This document shows positions 29,162 to 36,124 of a stretch of 64,000 nt of DNA, piece by piece (position 1 is the stretch's first letter; every line of letters begins with the position of its first letter). This stretch comes from Prevotella sp. (GTDB lineage Bacteria > Bacteroidota > Bacteroidia > Bacteroidales > Bacteroidaceae): positions 62,001 through 126,000 of the forward strand of contig JAFTGH010000017.1 in the NCBI GenBank assembly GCA_017458005.1. The letters run 5' to 3'. Made by a program: the position numbers and the translations under genes. The notes beneath the pieces are model-generated. The model was not told the DNA's origin. It did no database searches and saw nothing but the letters and a program-made list of their open reading frames with translations.

Positions 29162-30280
29162 TTAATAAGTAGCAACTTTTTCGCTAGGCGAGTTCGGTTG
29201 TTCTGTATGGAAAGCATTCATCAATAGTTCAAAGAGTTGAACGTTCAGATAGAAATTATCGCGTCCCATTTTCATTTTGGAAAGAATGCCTGCTTCTACT
29301 AACTGATTCAGATAAGATACCGCCGTGGGACGAGTTACACTCAGGTCTTGACAGACGAAATCAATTTTGGTGTATGGGTGCTTGAAGAGATTATTCAATA
29401 AGTCTTGTGAATAGATTTTGTTCAATTCTCCTCGTATCCTCTGTTTGTGCGCCATCATCAGTTCCTTGATAGACTTAATGAGGGCGATTGTTTCTATGGA
29501 GGTTTCTTCGATACCTTTCAGCATAAACAATATCCAGTCTGTCCATTGATCAGCATTCTCTCTGACACCTTGCAGCAGACGGTAGTACTCGCCTTTGTTT
29601 TTGATGATATAACGACTTAGATACAGCACAGGAAGGTCAAGAAGGTCCTGAAGCACTAAGTATAGGATATTGATAACACGCCCTGTTCTTCCATTTCCAT
29701 CGGAAAAGGGATGAATACTCTCAAACTGATGGTGAATGACACACATCTTGACTAACGGATCCCAATCGCACATATCAACATCGTTGATAAACCGCTCAAG
29801 ATTGTCCATGTAAGCGACAATCTCTTCTGTTGTCTGAGGAGGCTGATAGACAATTTCACCTGTTGCATCATTTTTCAAGGTCGTACCAGGTGTTACCCTA
29901 AATCCTGCTTTATTTAACTTGATGCGCTGGTATATCTCTATCATGTCATTACACGTCAGCAGCAAATGACTCTTCACTCTATTAAATCCATGCAACAAAG
30001 CATCGGCATAATTCCTCACTTCCTTTGTTGCAGGAGTCATACTACCAGTAAAGGAAAGTTCGGCTTTGTAAAGTTCATCATGAGTAGTGATAATACTCTC
30101 CACAGCCGAACTGTCTTTTGCTTCCTGAAGTGAAAGCGTGTTGATTAGAATAGCCGTATTAGGAATAGACTGTACGGCACCTTTCAACTCTGCCAAACGA
30201 CGATGCGCTTGAGCCACTTGTTTTAGCACGGCTTTTGTTTCTACTTCTTGCCGCAAAGGTAATGATGGTATCTGATACAT
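29162..30280 (-). CDS. Fic family protein (probable AMPylase)
   Basis: Fic proteins attach AMP or other nucleotides to target proteins. The 372-residue protein has the full catalytic motif HPFSDGNGRTGR (His190). An N-terminal Fic_N-type region (about residues 25-75) holds SSAVES, which resembles the inhibitory (S/T)xxxE(G/N) helix of class II Fic proteins, with Ser in the last place. The C-terminal part (KIDFVCQDLSVTRPTAVSYL) looks like a winged helix, so it may bind DNA. The ATG at 30280 follows a TATATTTG promoter. It may be housekeeping or part of a defence or toxin module with the neighbouring nuclease. Confidence 0.92.
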   Translation of the reverse strand: MYQIPSLPLRQEVETKAVLKQVAQAHRRLAELKGAVQSIPNTAILINTLSLQEAKDSSAVESIITTHDELYKAELSFTGSMTPATKEVRNYADALLHGFNRVKSHLLLTCNDMIEIYQRIKLNKAGFRVTPGTTLKNDATGEIVYQPPQTTEEIVAYMDNLERFINDVDMCDWDPLVKMCVIHHQFESIHPFSDGNGRTGRVINILYLVLQDLLDLPVLYLSRYIIKNKGEYYRLLQGVRENADQWTDWILFMLKGIEETSIETIALIKSIKELMMAHKQRIRGELNKIYSQDLLNNLFKHPYTKIDFVCQDLSVTRPTAVSYLNQLVEAGILSKMKMGRDNFYLNVQLFELLMNAFHTEQPNSPSEKVATY

Positions 30281-30298
30281 AATAATGCTTTTTGCCTG

Positions 30299-30306
30299 CA
30301 AATATA
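30299..30306 (-). promoter_or_regulatory. Candidate -7 box TATATTTG of the fic gene
   Basis: The minus strand reads TATATTTG 18 nt before the fic ATG. The same sequence recurs at 31373-31380. Confidence 0.5.
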
Positions 30307-30644
30307 CAAAAAATATTTGATCTTCTTTCTATATCGAAGAGAATATATTAAAAAAAAGCGATTTTCTTTCTATATCCATCACAACATAACAAATTTCTTT
30401 CTATGTCTTTATAGTAGATAAGTTGTTTCTATGTTTGCGTCCCATAATACTATTCGTTTAAGTTTAACGATGTAAAGGTAAGCAAGAACTATGAAACAGC
30501 AAAGGAATCTGGGCAAAAACTTGCGAGGCACCAATCAAAAAAGGGAAGCCATAAGCCTCCCTTCAACCTCAATGTGTCAGACTTTGTGAGCATCGCTAAC
30601 AGAAGAATGAAGTGAACCCCTGTTAGAGTAATTGACGCTCCCCC
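30307..30644. other. Gene-free stretch between fic and the small lipoprotein gene
   Basis: About 340 bases without a gene. It holds repeated TTTCTTTCTAT phrases upstream of fic, the lipoprotein terminator at 30535-30563, and an inverted repeat CTAACAG/CTGTTAG at 30596-30626 with a 17-nt loop. Nothing else was recognised. Confidence 0.5.
30535..30563 (-). terminator. Rho-independent terminator of the small lipoprotein gene
   Basis: On the minus strand AAGGGAGGC pairs with GCTTCCCTT (one mismatch) around a short loop, followed by a run of T (30537-30542). It lies about 80 nt after the lipoprotein stop. Confidence 0.6.
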
Positions 30645-30995
30645 TTATTGTTTGATATAGGTTATCTCTCCAATAATTATACGGTTGCCATTTCTTTTAT
30701 AAGAAGTTGTTTCTGTTCCATATTTTGAAGATACCATCGTAATAATATTCCCTTTTATTGTATACGTATAGTCAATAACAGATTCTACTTTTCCATAAAC
30801 GGTACAAGTCCAACGCACATTATTACCATTAACTAATAAAGAAAACAACTCTGCTTCATCACCATTCTCTTCGATATAAGTTCCCGAGGGAATAATATCA
30901 CTACTTTCATCGTCATCACTACTACACGAAGTGAAGCCTAAACACACTAATGCCATAATCATCATGGCAAACACACTAAATTGAAATTTCTTCAT
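30645..30995 (-). CDS. Small lipoprotein of unknown function
   Basis: This 116-residue protein has a typical Bacteroidota lipoprotein signal (lipobox GFTSCSSDDDE; the acidic residues after Cys favour surface export). The mature part is short and beta-rich, with DYTYTIKGNIITMVSSKYGT and a C-terminal NGNRIIIGEITYIKQ, as in lipocalin-like or DUF-type small Bacteroidota proteins. No specific family was recognised. A strongly structured region lies directly upstream (31023-31165), and a possible promoter lies near 31373, which would give a leader of about 370 nt. Confidence 0.75.
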   Translation of the reverse strand: MKKFQFSVFAMMIMALVCLGFTSCSSDDDESSDIIPSGTYIEENGDEAELFSLLVNGNNVRWTCTVYGKVESVIDYTYTIKGNIITMVSSKYGTETTSYKRNGNRIIIGEITYIKQ

Positions 30996-31022
30996 AATCG
31001 TTTAGAATTATAATTGAAAATA

Positions 31023-31165
31023 GGCGGAACCATTCGATACTTATCAAGTGTCTGGTTACCGCCAAGTGACCAATCGCAAACAAGCACGAATAGTCCACGC
31101 CTTATTAAGCGTGAACCTTTATCTGCTTGTTCTTTGCGATGAATGTTTGGCGGTATTCGACACTT
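31023..31165. repeat. Structured element with mutually exclusive hairpins
   Basis: GGCGG-AACC-GATACTT (31023-31042) pairs with AAGTGTC-GGTT-CCGCC (31046-31063) around a 3-nt loop. The same segment can instead pair with TTGGCGGT and GACACTT at 31147-31165, closing a larger hairpin. Inside it ATCGCAA/TTGCGAT, CAAGCA/TGCTTG and CACGC/GCGTG stack in register. The element lies 28 nt upstream of the lipoprotein ATG on the minus strand. It looks like an attenuator, a structured RNA or a small palindromic mobile element. Confidence 0.55.
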
Positions 31166-31435
31166 AAGAACAAGAGCAAAAGCCCAAAATCTTATATAAT
31201 AAGTACGAACAGAAACGCTATTCTGTAAGTTAATAATTAATTGTTTATTAATCTCTCTGTGACCTTGTGAGGCTGAGCCTCAGCGATGGGGTCGGTTAGC
31301 GTTTTCTTCGTTTCTATGTCATCGGCATCTTTTTTAAGGGTTTAACTTTGTGTTAACTATGATTTCTGTCTGCAAATATACAAAATAATTTAAATTAACA
31401 GGCAAAGTATCAGGAAAAGTTGTAATTTTGCAGCG
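31166..31435. other. Gene-free stretch upstream of the structured element
   Basis: No gene was seen. It holds short palindromes (ACAGAA/TTCTGT near 31210-31230 and GAGGCT/AGCCTC near 31269-31281), a minus-strand TATATTTG at 31373-31380 that could drive the lipoprotein leader, and a plus-strand TAATTTTG at 31423-31430 that once may have served the transposase remnant. Confidence 0.45.
31373..31380 (-). promoter_or_regulatory. Candidate -7 box TATATTTG for the lipoprotein leader
   Basis: It is identical to the -7 box of fic, including the flanking TTTTG before and CAG after. Transcription from here would run through the structured element into the lipoprotein gene. Confidence 0.35.
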
Positions 31436-31594
31436 TTAAACATTAAACAATAAGTCAACTATGAGATGATGCCTGATCATCTGCATGCTATTCTCTTTGT
31501 GAAGGAAAGGTTGGAGAAGCCGTTGGGGAAGGTGCTGCTGGGGGTGAAGCAGGCTTGTAACCAGGTGTTTAGGGAGGTGATGCCAGAGGCTTTT

Positions 31595-31613
31595 GTTGCT
31601 GTGGCACAGCAAC
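31595..31613. repeat. 19-bp REP-like palindrome, copy 1
   Basis: GTTGCTGTGGCACAGCAAC is a perfect 9+1+9 palindrome within the transposase remnant. Copies 3 and 4 in mnmG are identical apart from the central base, and copy 2 has a compensated pair change. Confidence 0.75.
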
Positions 31614-31684
31614 ATGCTGAACAACGAGGGCGGCGGCATGCTGAACAACGAGGGCGGAGGCATGCTAGACAACGAGGGCGGCGG
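31613..31684 (+). repeat. Three 24-bp tandem repeats
   Basis: Three units of 24 bp start at 31613, 31637 and 31661 with CATGCT and end in GAGGGCGG(C/A)GG. They differ at only a few bases. In the transposase frame each encodes HAEQRGRR or HARQRGRR. The copies begin at the last base of the palindrome. Confidence 0.8.
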
Positions 31685-31697
31685 CGATTGGGACAAA

Positions 31698-31735
31698 TAA
31701 AAAATAGCGCCACAGGAAAGACCTGCGGCGCTATT
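31698..31735 (-). terminator. Rho-independent terminator of the sdh operon
   Basis: AATAGCGCC and CAGG pair with CCTG and GGCGCTATT around a 5-nt loop (one mismatch). On the minus strand a T-rich run follows. It lies about 20 nt after the sdhB stop. Confidence 0.8.
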
Positions 31736-31756
31736 ATTATAGATAAGGTGTAGTCC

Positions 31757-32515
31757 TTAGTCGGCAAGTTTTGCCTTGATCATCTCACGGTTGAGGCGAG
31801 CGATATTGCTGATGGTCTCGTTCTTCGGACATACTGCCTCACAAGCACGGGTGTTGGTGCAGTTACCAAAGCCGAGTTCATCCATCTTGGCAATCATGTT
31901 CTTCACACGACGGGCAGCCTCTACACGACCCTGAGGAAGCAGGGCGAGTTGAGAAACCTTAGATGATACGAAGAGCATGGCAGAGCCGTTCTTACAAGCG
32001 GCAACGCAAGCGCCACAGCCAATGCAAGAAGCGCAGTCCATCGCCTCGTCGGCATCCTCCTTAGGAATCAGGATAGCGTTGGCATCCTGAGCCTGACCTG
32101 TGCGGATGGTGGTATAGCCACCAGCCTGGATGATCTTATCGAAAGCGTTGCGGTCTACCATACAGTCCTTGATAACAGGGAATGCGGCAGAGCGCCAAGG
32201 CTCCACAGTGATCACGTCGCCATCGTTGAAGCGGCGCATGTAGAGTTGACAGGTAGTAGCACCACGCTCTGTCTTACCATGAGGTGTACCGTTGATATAC
32301 AGAGAGCACATACCGCAGATACCCTCGCGGCAGTCATGGTCGAATACGAAAGGCTCCTTGCCCTCGTTGATGAGTTCCTCGTTGAGGATATCCAGCATCT
32401 CGAGGAATGAGGTGTCATCGGGGATATCATGCATTTCGTGCGTATCGAAATGACCCTGGTCCTTGGGGCCGTTCTGGCGCCAGAACTTTATTGTAAAACT
32501 TATATTTTTAGCCAT
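31757..32515 (-). CDS. sdhB: Succinate dehydrogenase/fumarate reductase iron-sulfur subunit
   Basis: This subunit passes electrons between the flavoprotein and the quinone site at the inner membrane. The 252-residue protein has the [2Fe-2S] motif [12 protein letters not shown], the [4Fe-4S] motif [14 protein letters not shown] and the later cluster ligands in [13 protein letters not shown]. In Prevotella the complex usually works as fumarate reductase, making succinate, but it is often annotated sdh; direction cannot be told here. It is the last gene of the sdhCAB operon and is followed by a strong terminator. Confidence 0.97.
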   Translation of the reverse strand: MAKNISFTIKFWRQNGPKDQGHFDTHEMHDIPDDTSFLEMLDILNEELINEGKEPFVFDHDCREGICGMCSLYINGTPHGKTERGATTCQLYMRRFNDGDVITVEPWRSAAFPVIKDCMVDRNAFDKIIQAGGYTTIRTGQAQDANAILIPKEDADEAMDCASCIGCGACVAACKNGSAMLFVSSKVSQLALLPQGRVEAARRVKNMIAKMDELGFGNCTNTRACEAVCPKNETISNIARLNREMIKAKLAD

Positions 32516-32531
32516 AATTCAACTTATTAGG

Positions 32532-32550
32532 GGTGCTGTGACACAGCACC
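32532..32550. repeat. 19-bp REP-like palindrome, copy 2 (compensated variant)
   Basis: GGTGCTGTGACACAGCACC lies between sdhA and sdhB. Compared with the other copies the second base pair is G-C instead of T-A, so both arms changed together and the palindrome is kept. Confidence 0.7.
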
Positions 32551-32560
32551 ATACTTCACA

Positions 32561-34540
32561 TTAGTTCTTATAATTACGGGTTTGTACTTTAATTGCCTCA
32601 TACTCCAGTGGCTCCTTGATCAACTCAGGCTCGTTACCCTTGCCTTTGTACTCCCAGCAGCCTACATAGAAGTAGTTCTCGTCGTCGCGCTTAGCCTCGC
32701 CTTCCTCTGTCTGGTACTCCTCGCGGAAGTGACCACCACAGGACTCGTTACGAGAGAGAGCGTCGAAAGCAACGAGTTGACCCATCGTGAAGAAGTCACG
32801 GAGGTGGATTGCCTTGTCGAGTTCGATATTCAGACCCTCCTTCGTTCCAGGAACGAACAGGTTGGTGTCGAACTCCTTCTCCAGTTCGTGCATCTTCTTC
32901 AGACCAGTCTTCAAGCCCTCGGCGGTGCGACCCATACCAACATACTCCCACATGATATGTCCGAGTTCCTTATGGATAGAGTCAACAGAACGCTTACCCT
33001 TGATATTCATGAGACGGTCCATCTCAGCATCCACTGCCTTCTCTGCCTCAGCGAACTCGGGCAGGTCGGTGCTTACCTTAGGCCATACAGCCTGGTCGGC
33101 AAGGTAGTTCTGGATAGTGTAAGGCAGCACGAAGTAACCATCGGCAAGACCCTGCATCAACGCAGAGGCACCCAGACGGTTAGCACCATGGTCAGAGAAG
33201 TTACACTCACCAATAGCGAACAGTCCAGGAATCGTGGTCTGCAACTCATAGTCTACCCAGATACCACCCATTGTATAGTGGATAGCAGGATAGATCATCA
33301 TGGGCTTATAATACTTCACGCCATTGATCTCGTTAGCAACATCGCCGGGGAATACGTCAGTAATCTCCTCGTACATCTCAAAGAGGTTGCCATAACGCTG
33401 CATGATGACATCGATACCCAGACGGTTGATAGACTCCGAGAAGTCGAGGAATACGGCAAGACCTGTGTTGTTCACACCAAAACCCTTGTCGCAACGCTCC
33501 TTGGCAGCACGAGAGGCGACATCACGAGGAACGAGGTTACCGAATGCGGGATAGCGACGCTCCAGATAGTAGTCGCGATCCTCCTCAGGAATCTCCCAGC
33601 CCTGCTTGGTGCCCTGCTGCAATGCCTTGGCATCCTCAATCTTCTTAGGAACCCAGATACGGCCATCGTTACGCAGCGACTCAGACATCAGCGTCAGCTT
33701 AGACTGCTTGTCGCCATGAACGGGGATACAGGTGGGGTGAATCTGCACGTAAGAGGGGTTGGCAAAATAAGCACCCTTACGATAGCACTGAACGGCTGCG
33801 GTGCAGTTACATCCCATCGCATTGGTAGAGAGGAAGTAAGTGTTTCCATAACCACCAGTAGCGATAACGACTGCATTGGCAGAGAAACGCTCCAACTTAC
33901 CTGTAGTCAGGTCCTTGGCGATGATACCACGGGCACGACCGTCAACGATGACTACATCCTCCATCTCATAACGAGTGTAGAGTTTCACCTTACCAGCCTT
34001 CACCTGCGCACTCAGAGAAGAGTAGGCACCCAGCAGCAACTGCTGACCCGTCTGACCCTTAGCATAGAACGTACGGCTTACCTGTGCGCCACCGAATGAG
34101 CGGTTGGCAAGCATACCACCATACTCACGAGCAAAGGGAACACCCTGAGCCACACACTGGTCGATGATATTATTACTTACCTCGGCAAGACGATAAACGT
34201 TCGCCTCACGAGCACGATAGTCACCACCCTTCACGGTGTCGTAGAACAGACGGTAGATAGAGTCACCATCATTCTGATAACACTTGGCGGCGTTGATACC
34301 ACCCTGAGCGGCGATAGAGTGAGCACGACGTGGAGAGTCCTGAATACACAGGTTAATCACGTTGAAGCCCATCTCACCCAGAGAGGCAGCGGCAGAAGCA
34401 CCAGCAAGACCAGTACCTACCACGATGACATCGAGTTTCAGTTTGTTCTTTGGGTTAACCAAACGCTGATGAGCCTTATATTCCTTCCATTTCTCAGGTA
34501 CTGGACCTGCGGGAATCTTTGAATCTAATACTTTAGCCAT
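32561..34540 (-). CDS. sdhA: Succinate dehydrogenase/fumarate reductase flavoprotein subunit
   Basis: This subunit holds covalent FAD and the dicarboxylate site. The 659-residue protein has the dinucleotide fold [21 protein letters not shown], the flavinylation region [13 protein letters not shown], and the substrate-site segments HPTCIPVHG and the late [12 protein letters not shown]. The length fits the group that pairs with a one-piece cytochrome b subunit. The stop of sdhA and the start of sdhB are 45 nt apart, and that gap is partly filled by a REP-like palindrome. The Ala-rich start [13 protein letters not shown] is normal for Bacteroidota members. Confidence 0.97.
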   Translation of the reverse strand: MAKVLDSKIPAGPVPEKWKEYKAHQRLVNPKNKLKLDVIVVGTGLAGASAAASLGEMGFNVINLCIQDSPRRAHSIAAQGGINAAKCYQNDGDSIYRLFYDTVKGGDYRAREANVYRLAEVSNNIIDQCVAQGVPFAREYGGMLANRSFGGAQVSRTFYAKGQTGQQLLLGAYSSLSAQVKAGKVKLYTRYEMEDVVIVDGRARGIIAKDLTTGKLERFSANAVVIATGGYGNTYFLSTNAMGCNCTAAVQCYRKGAYFANPSYVQIHPTCIPVHGDKQSKLTLMSESLRNDGRIWVPKKIEDAKALQQGTKQGWEIPEEDRDYYLERRYPAFGNLVPRDVASRAAKERCDKGFGVNNTGLAVFLDFSESINRLGIDVIMQRYGNLFEMYEEITDVFPGDVANEINGVKYYKPMMIYPAIHYTMGGIWVDYELQTTIPGLFAIGECNFSDHGANRLGASALMQGLADGYFVLPYTIQNYLADQAVWPKVSTDLPEFAEAEKAVDAEMDRLMNIKGKRSVDSIHKELGHIMWEYVGMGRTAEGLKTGLKKMHELEKEFDTNLFVPGTKEGLNIELDKAIHLRDFFTMGQLVAFDALSRNESCGGHFREEYQTEEGEAKRDDENYFYVGCWEYKGKGNEPELIKEPLEYEAIKVQTRNYKN

Positions 34541-34571
34541 AACTTTTCAAAGTAATTTTAAGGTTAAACAA

Positions 34572-35261
34572 TTATCCCGCAAAGTTACAAAGGCTTGGAG
34601 CGCACTTGAAAGCGAAAGCCAATACAACAACGAGGAAACCAAGCATCAGCAACGTCACATAGATGAAGCCGATAACACGCCAGCGATTGAACCAGATCTT
34701 ACCACTCACACCCAGTGTCTGCATGGCAGACCAGAAACCGTGGGTCAGGTGGAACCAGATAGCAACAATCCAAATCACGTACAGCACCACATAGACAGGA
34801 TTGCCGAAGGTATCGATGATGAAGGCAAAACCATCAGAGGGCAGATGTCCTGAGGTGAAGCCCATAATCTCGGCAAACATCATGTTGTACCAGAAATTGA
34901 ACAAGTGCAGCAACAAGCCCAGCAGGATGATGATACCCAGCACGAGCATGTTCTGAGAAGCCCACTCAACCTTGGCAGGCTTGTCTGTCACTTGATAACG
35001 CTCCTGACCACGAGCCTTGCGGTTCTGTGCCGTCAGGATAAATGCAAATACGATGTGAATCACTGCCAAGGCAGCAAGACCCATGGTAGCCACTACAGCA
35101 TACCAGTTAGCGCCAAGCAGTTCACAAATCATGTTGTAAGCCTTACCAGAGAACAGCGCGACAATGTTCATGCAACAGTGGAATGTCAAGAACAGAATCA
35201 GCGCAATACCCGTAACGGACATTACAACCTTACGACCAATTGATGAATTGATTAACCACAT
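34572..35261 (-). CDS. sdhC: Succinate dehydrogenase/fumarate reductase cytochrome b subunit
   Basis: This 229-residue membrane anchor binds heme b and quinone. Five membrane segments are visible, starting with SVTGIALILFLTFHCCMNIVA, and His residues lie in the expected helices (FHCC, LTHGFW). It belongs to the single-subunit diheme cytochrome b class found in Bacteroidota. It is the first gene of the operon. A minus-strand TAATTTTG lies at 35325 and a 14-bp palindrome between it and the start may bind a regulator. Confidence 0.95.
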   Translation of the reverse strand: MWLINSSIGRKVVMSVTGIALILFLTFHCCMNIVALFSGKAYNMICELLGANWYAVVATMGLAALAVIHIVFAFILTAQNRKARGQERYQVTDKPAKVEWASQNMLVLGIIILLGLLLHLFNFWYNMMFAEIMGFTSGHLPSDGFAFIIDTFGNPVYVVLYVIWIVAIWFHLTHGFWSAMQTLGVSGKIWFNRWRVIGFIYVTLLMLGFLVVVLAFAFKCAPSLCNFAG

Positions 35262-35300
35262 AAAATATAGTATTAAATTAGTAAAAATACTTGAAAATAG

Positions 35301-35314
35301 GTACGTACACGTAC
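35301..35314. promoter_or_regulatory. Palindrome in the sdh leader, possible operator
   Basis: GTACGT-AC-ACGTAC is a perfect inverted repeat lying directly downstream of the sdh -7 box, at about +6 to +20 of the predicted transcript. Such a place suits a repressor. No known factor was matched. Confidence 0.4.
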
Positions 35315-35324
35315 GTTTAGGCTA

Positions 35325-35332
35325 CAAAATTA
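35325..35332 (-). promoter_or_regulatory. Candidate -7 box TAATTTTG of the sdh operon
   Basis: It matches TAnnTTTG on the minus strand, 63 nt before the sdhC ATG. Confidence 0.5.
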
Positions 35333-35376
35333 CTATAAAATTATGAAATACGCAAACGTTTTCGTGAGAATTTTGT

Positions 35377-35384
35377 TATTTTTG
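35377..35384 (+). promoter_or_regulatory. Candidate -7 box TATTTTTG of sodB
   Basis: It matches TAnnTTTG, 30 nt before the sodB ATG at 35415 and divergent from the sdh promoter. Confidence 0.5.
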
Positions 35385-35414
35385 CAGCAGAGTTACTTAA
35401 AATACAAAAGCAAT

Positions 35415-35999
35415 ATGACAACATTTGAACTGATTCAACTGCCTTATGCTCCAAACGCATTGGAGCCTGTGATTAGTGCCGAGACAATTGGTTTCCATTA
35501 CGGAAAACACTTGCAGGCATACGTTAATAATCTGAACGGGTTGCTCCCTGGAAGTGGTTTTGAGGAGGCGACACTGGAGGATATTGTCCGCAAGAGTGAA
35601 GGCGGCATCTTCAACAACGCAGGACAGATCCTGAACCACAACCTCTATTTCACCCAGTTCCGTACTCCCCAAGAGGACAACAAGCCGACAGGTCGTATCG
35701 CTGAGGCTATCATCCAGCAGTTCGGCTCGTTCGACACTTTCAAGGAGGAGTTTCAGAAGAAAGGGGCTACCCTCTTTGGCAGTGGCTGGGTGTGGCTGTC
35801 TGCCGATAAGGACGGAAAACTCGTTATCACTCAAGAGCCCAATGCTAGCAACCCATTGACCAAAGGACTCACTCCCCTGCTCACTTTCGATGTGTGGGAA
35901 CATGCCTATTACATCGACTATCGGAATCGCCGTCCTGACCATCTTGCCGCTCTGTGGCAGATCGTCAACTGGGATGAGATTAACAGAAGATTAGGGTAA
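35415..35999 (+). CDS. sodB: Iron/manganese superoxide dismutase
   Basis: This enzyme converts superoxide to oxygen and hydrogen peroxide in the cytoplasm. The 194-residue protein has metal ligands His28 in GFHYGKHLQAY, a second His in LNHNLYF, and Asp and His in DVWEHAYYIDY. The helix phrase FGSGWVWLS is typical. The Gly-rich and Gln content resembles the iron or cambialistic type of anaerobes, but metal choice is not certain. The ATG at 35415 is chosen as the 24 upstream codons contain the promoter. Confidence 0.97.
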   Translation: MTTFELIQLPYAPNALEPVISAETIGFHYGKHLQAYVNNLNGLLPGSGFEEATLEDIVRKSEGGIFNNAGQILNHNLYFTQFRTPQEDNKPTGRIAEAIIQQFGSFDTFKEEFQKKGATLFGSGWVWLSADKDGKLVITQEPNASNPLTKGLTPLLTFDVWEHAYYIDYRNRRPDHLAALWQIVNWDEINRRLG

Positions 36000-36035
36000 A
36001 TCCTCAAATAAATTGGGGATTTCACTCGATTTGCA

Positions 36036-36060
36036 CTACCTCTGACTTCGTCGAAGGTAG
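36036..36060. repeat. Hairpin between sodB and mnmG
   Basis: CTACCT and GAC pair with GTC and AGGTAG around a TTC loop, with a 2-nt internal mismatch. It lies between the two copies of the duplicated mnmG promoter-like sequence. There is no T run after it. Confidence 0.45.
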
Positions 36061-36087
36061 GCTCCATCTCAGAAAATTGCAAATTTA

Positions 36088-36119
36088 TTTGCATTTTCGT
36101 TCAATTTGCACTACCTTTG
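36088..36119 (+). promoter_or_regulatory. Promoter of mnmG (TTTG and TACCTTTG)
   Basis: TTTG at 36088-36091 and TACCTTTG at 36112-36119 are 20 nt apart, the ideal spacing. The ATG at 36125 is only 5 nt after the -7 box, predicting a leaderless mRNA. A near copy of the downstream half (TTTGCACTACCTCTG) lies 76 nt upstream. Confidence 0.6.
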
Positions 36120-36124
36120 TCATC

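Larger units (their letters stand above)
31466..31753 (+). pseudogene. Remnant of an IS200/REP-associated (HUH) transposase
   Basis: MMPDHLHAILFVKERLEKPL matches the HUH motif region of Y1 transposases (His-Leu-His). The upstream catalytic-domain start and the downstream Tyr-containing helix are missing, so only about 50 residues are real. The reading frame then runs through a 19-bp palindrome and three 24-bp tandem repeats that encode HAEQRGRR, and finally through the sdh terminator. It is a dead element, but the palindrome inside it also occurs in mnmG and between sdhA and sdhB, which fits REP-type elements linked to such transposases. Confidence 0.65.

Noticed and set aside
32582-34099. 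Plus-strand reading frame of 505 codons opposite sdhA
   Set aside because: sdhA is certain; the antisense frame is a by-product of its codon use.
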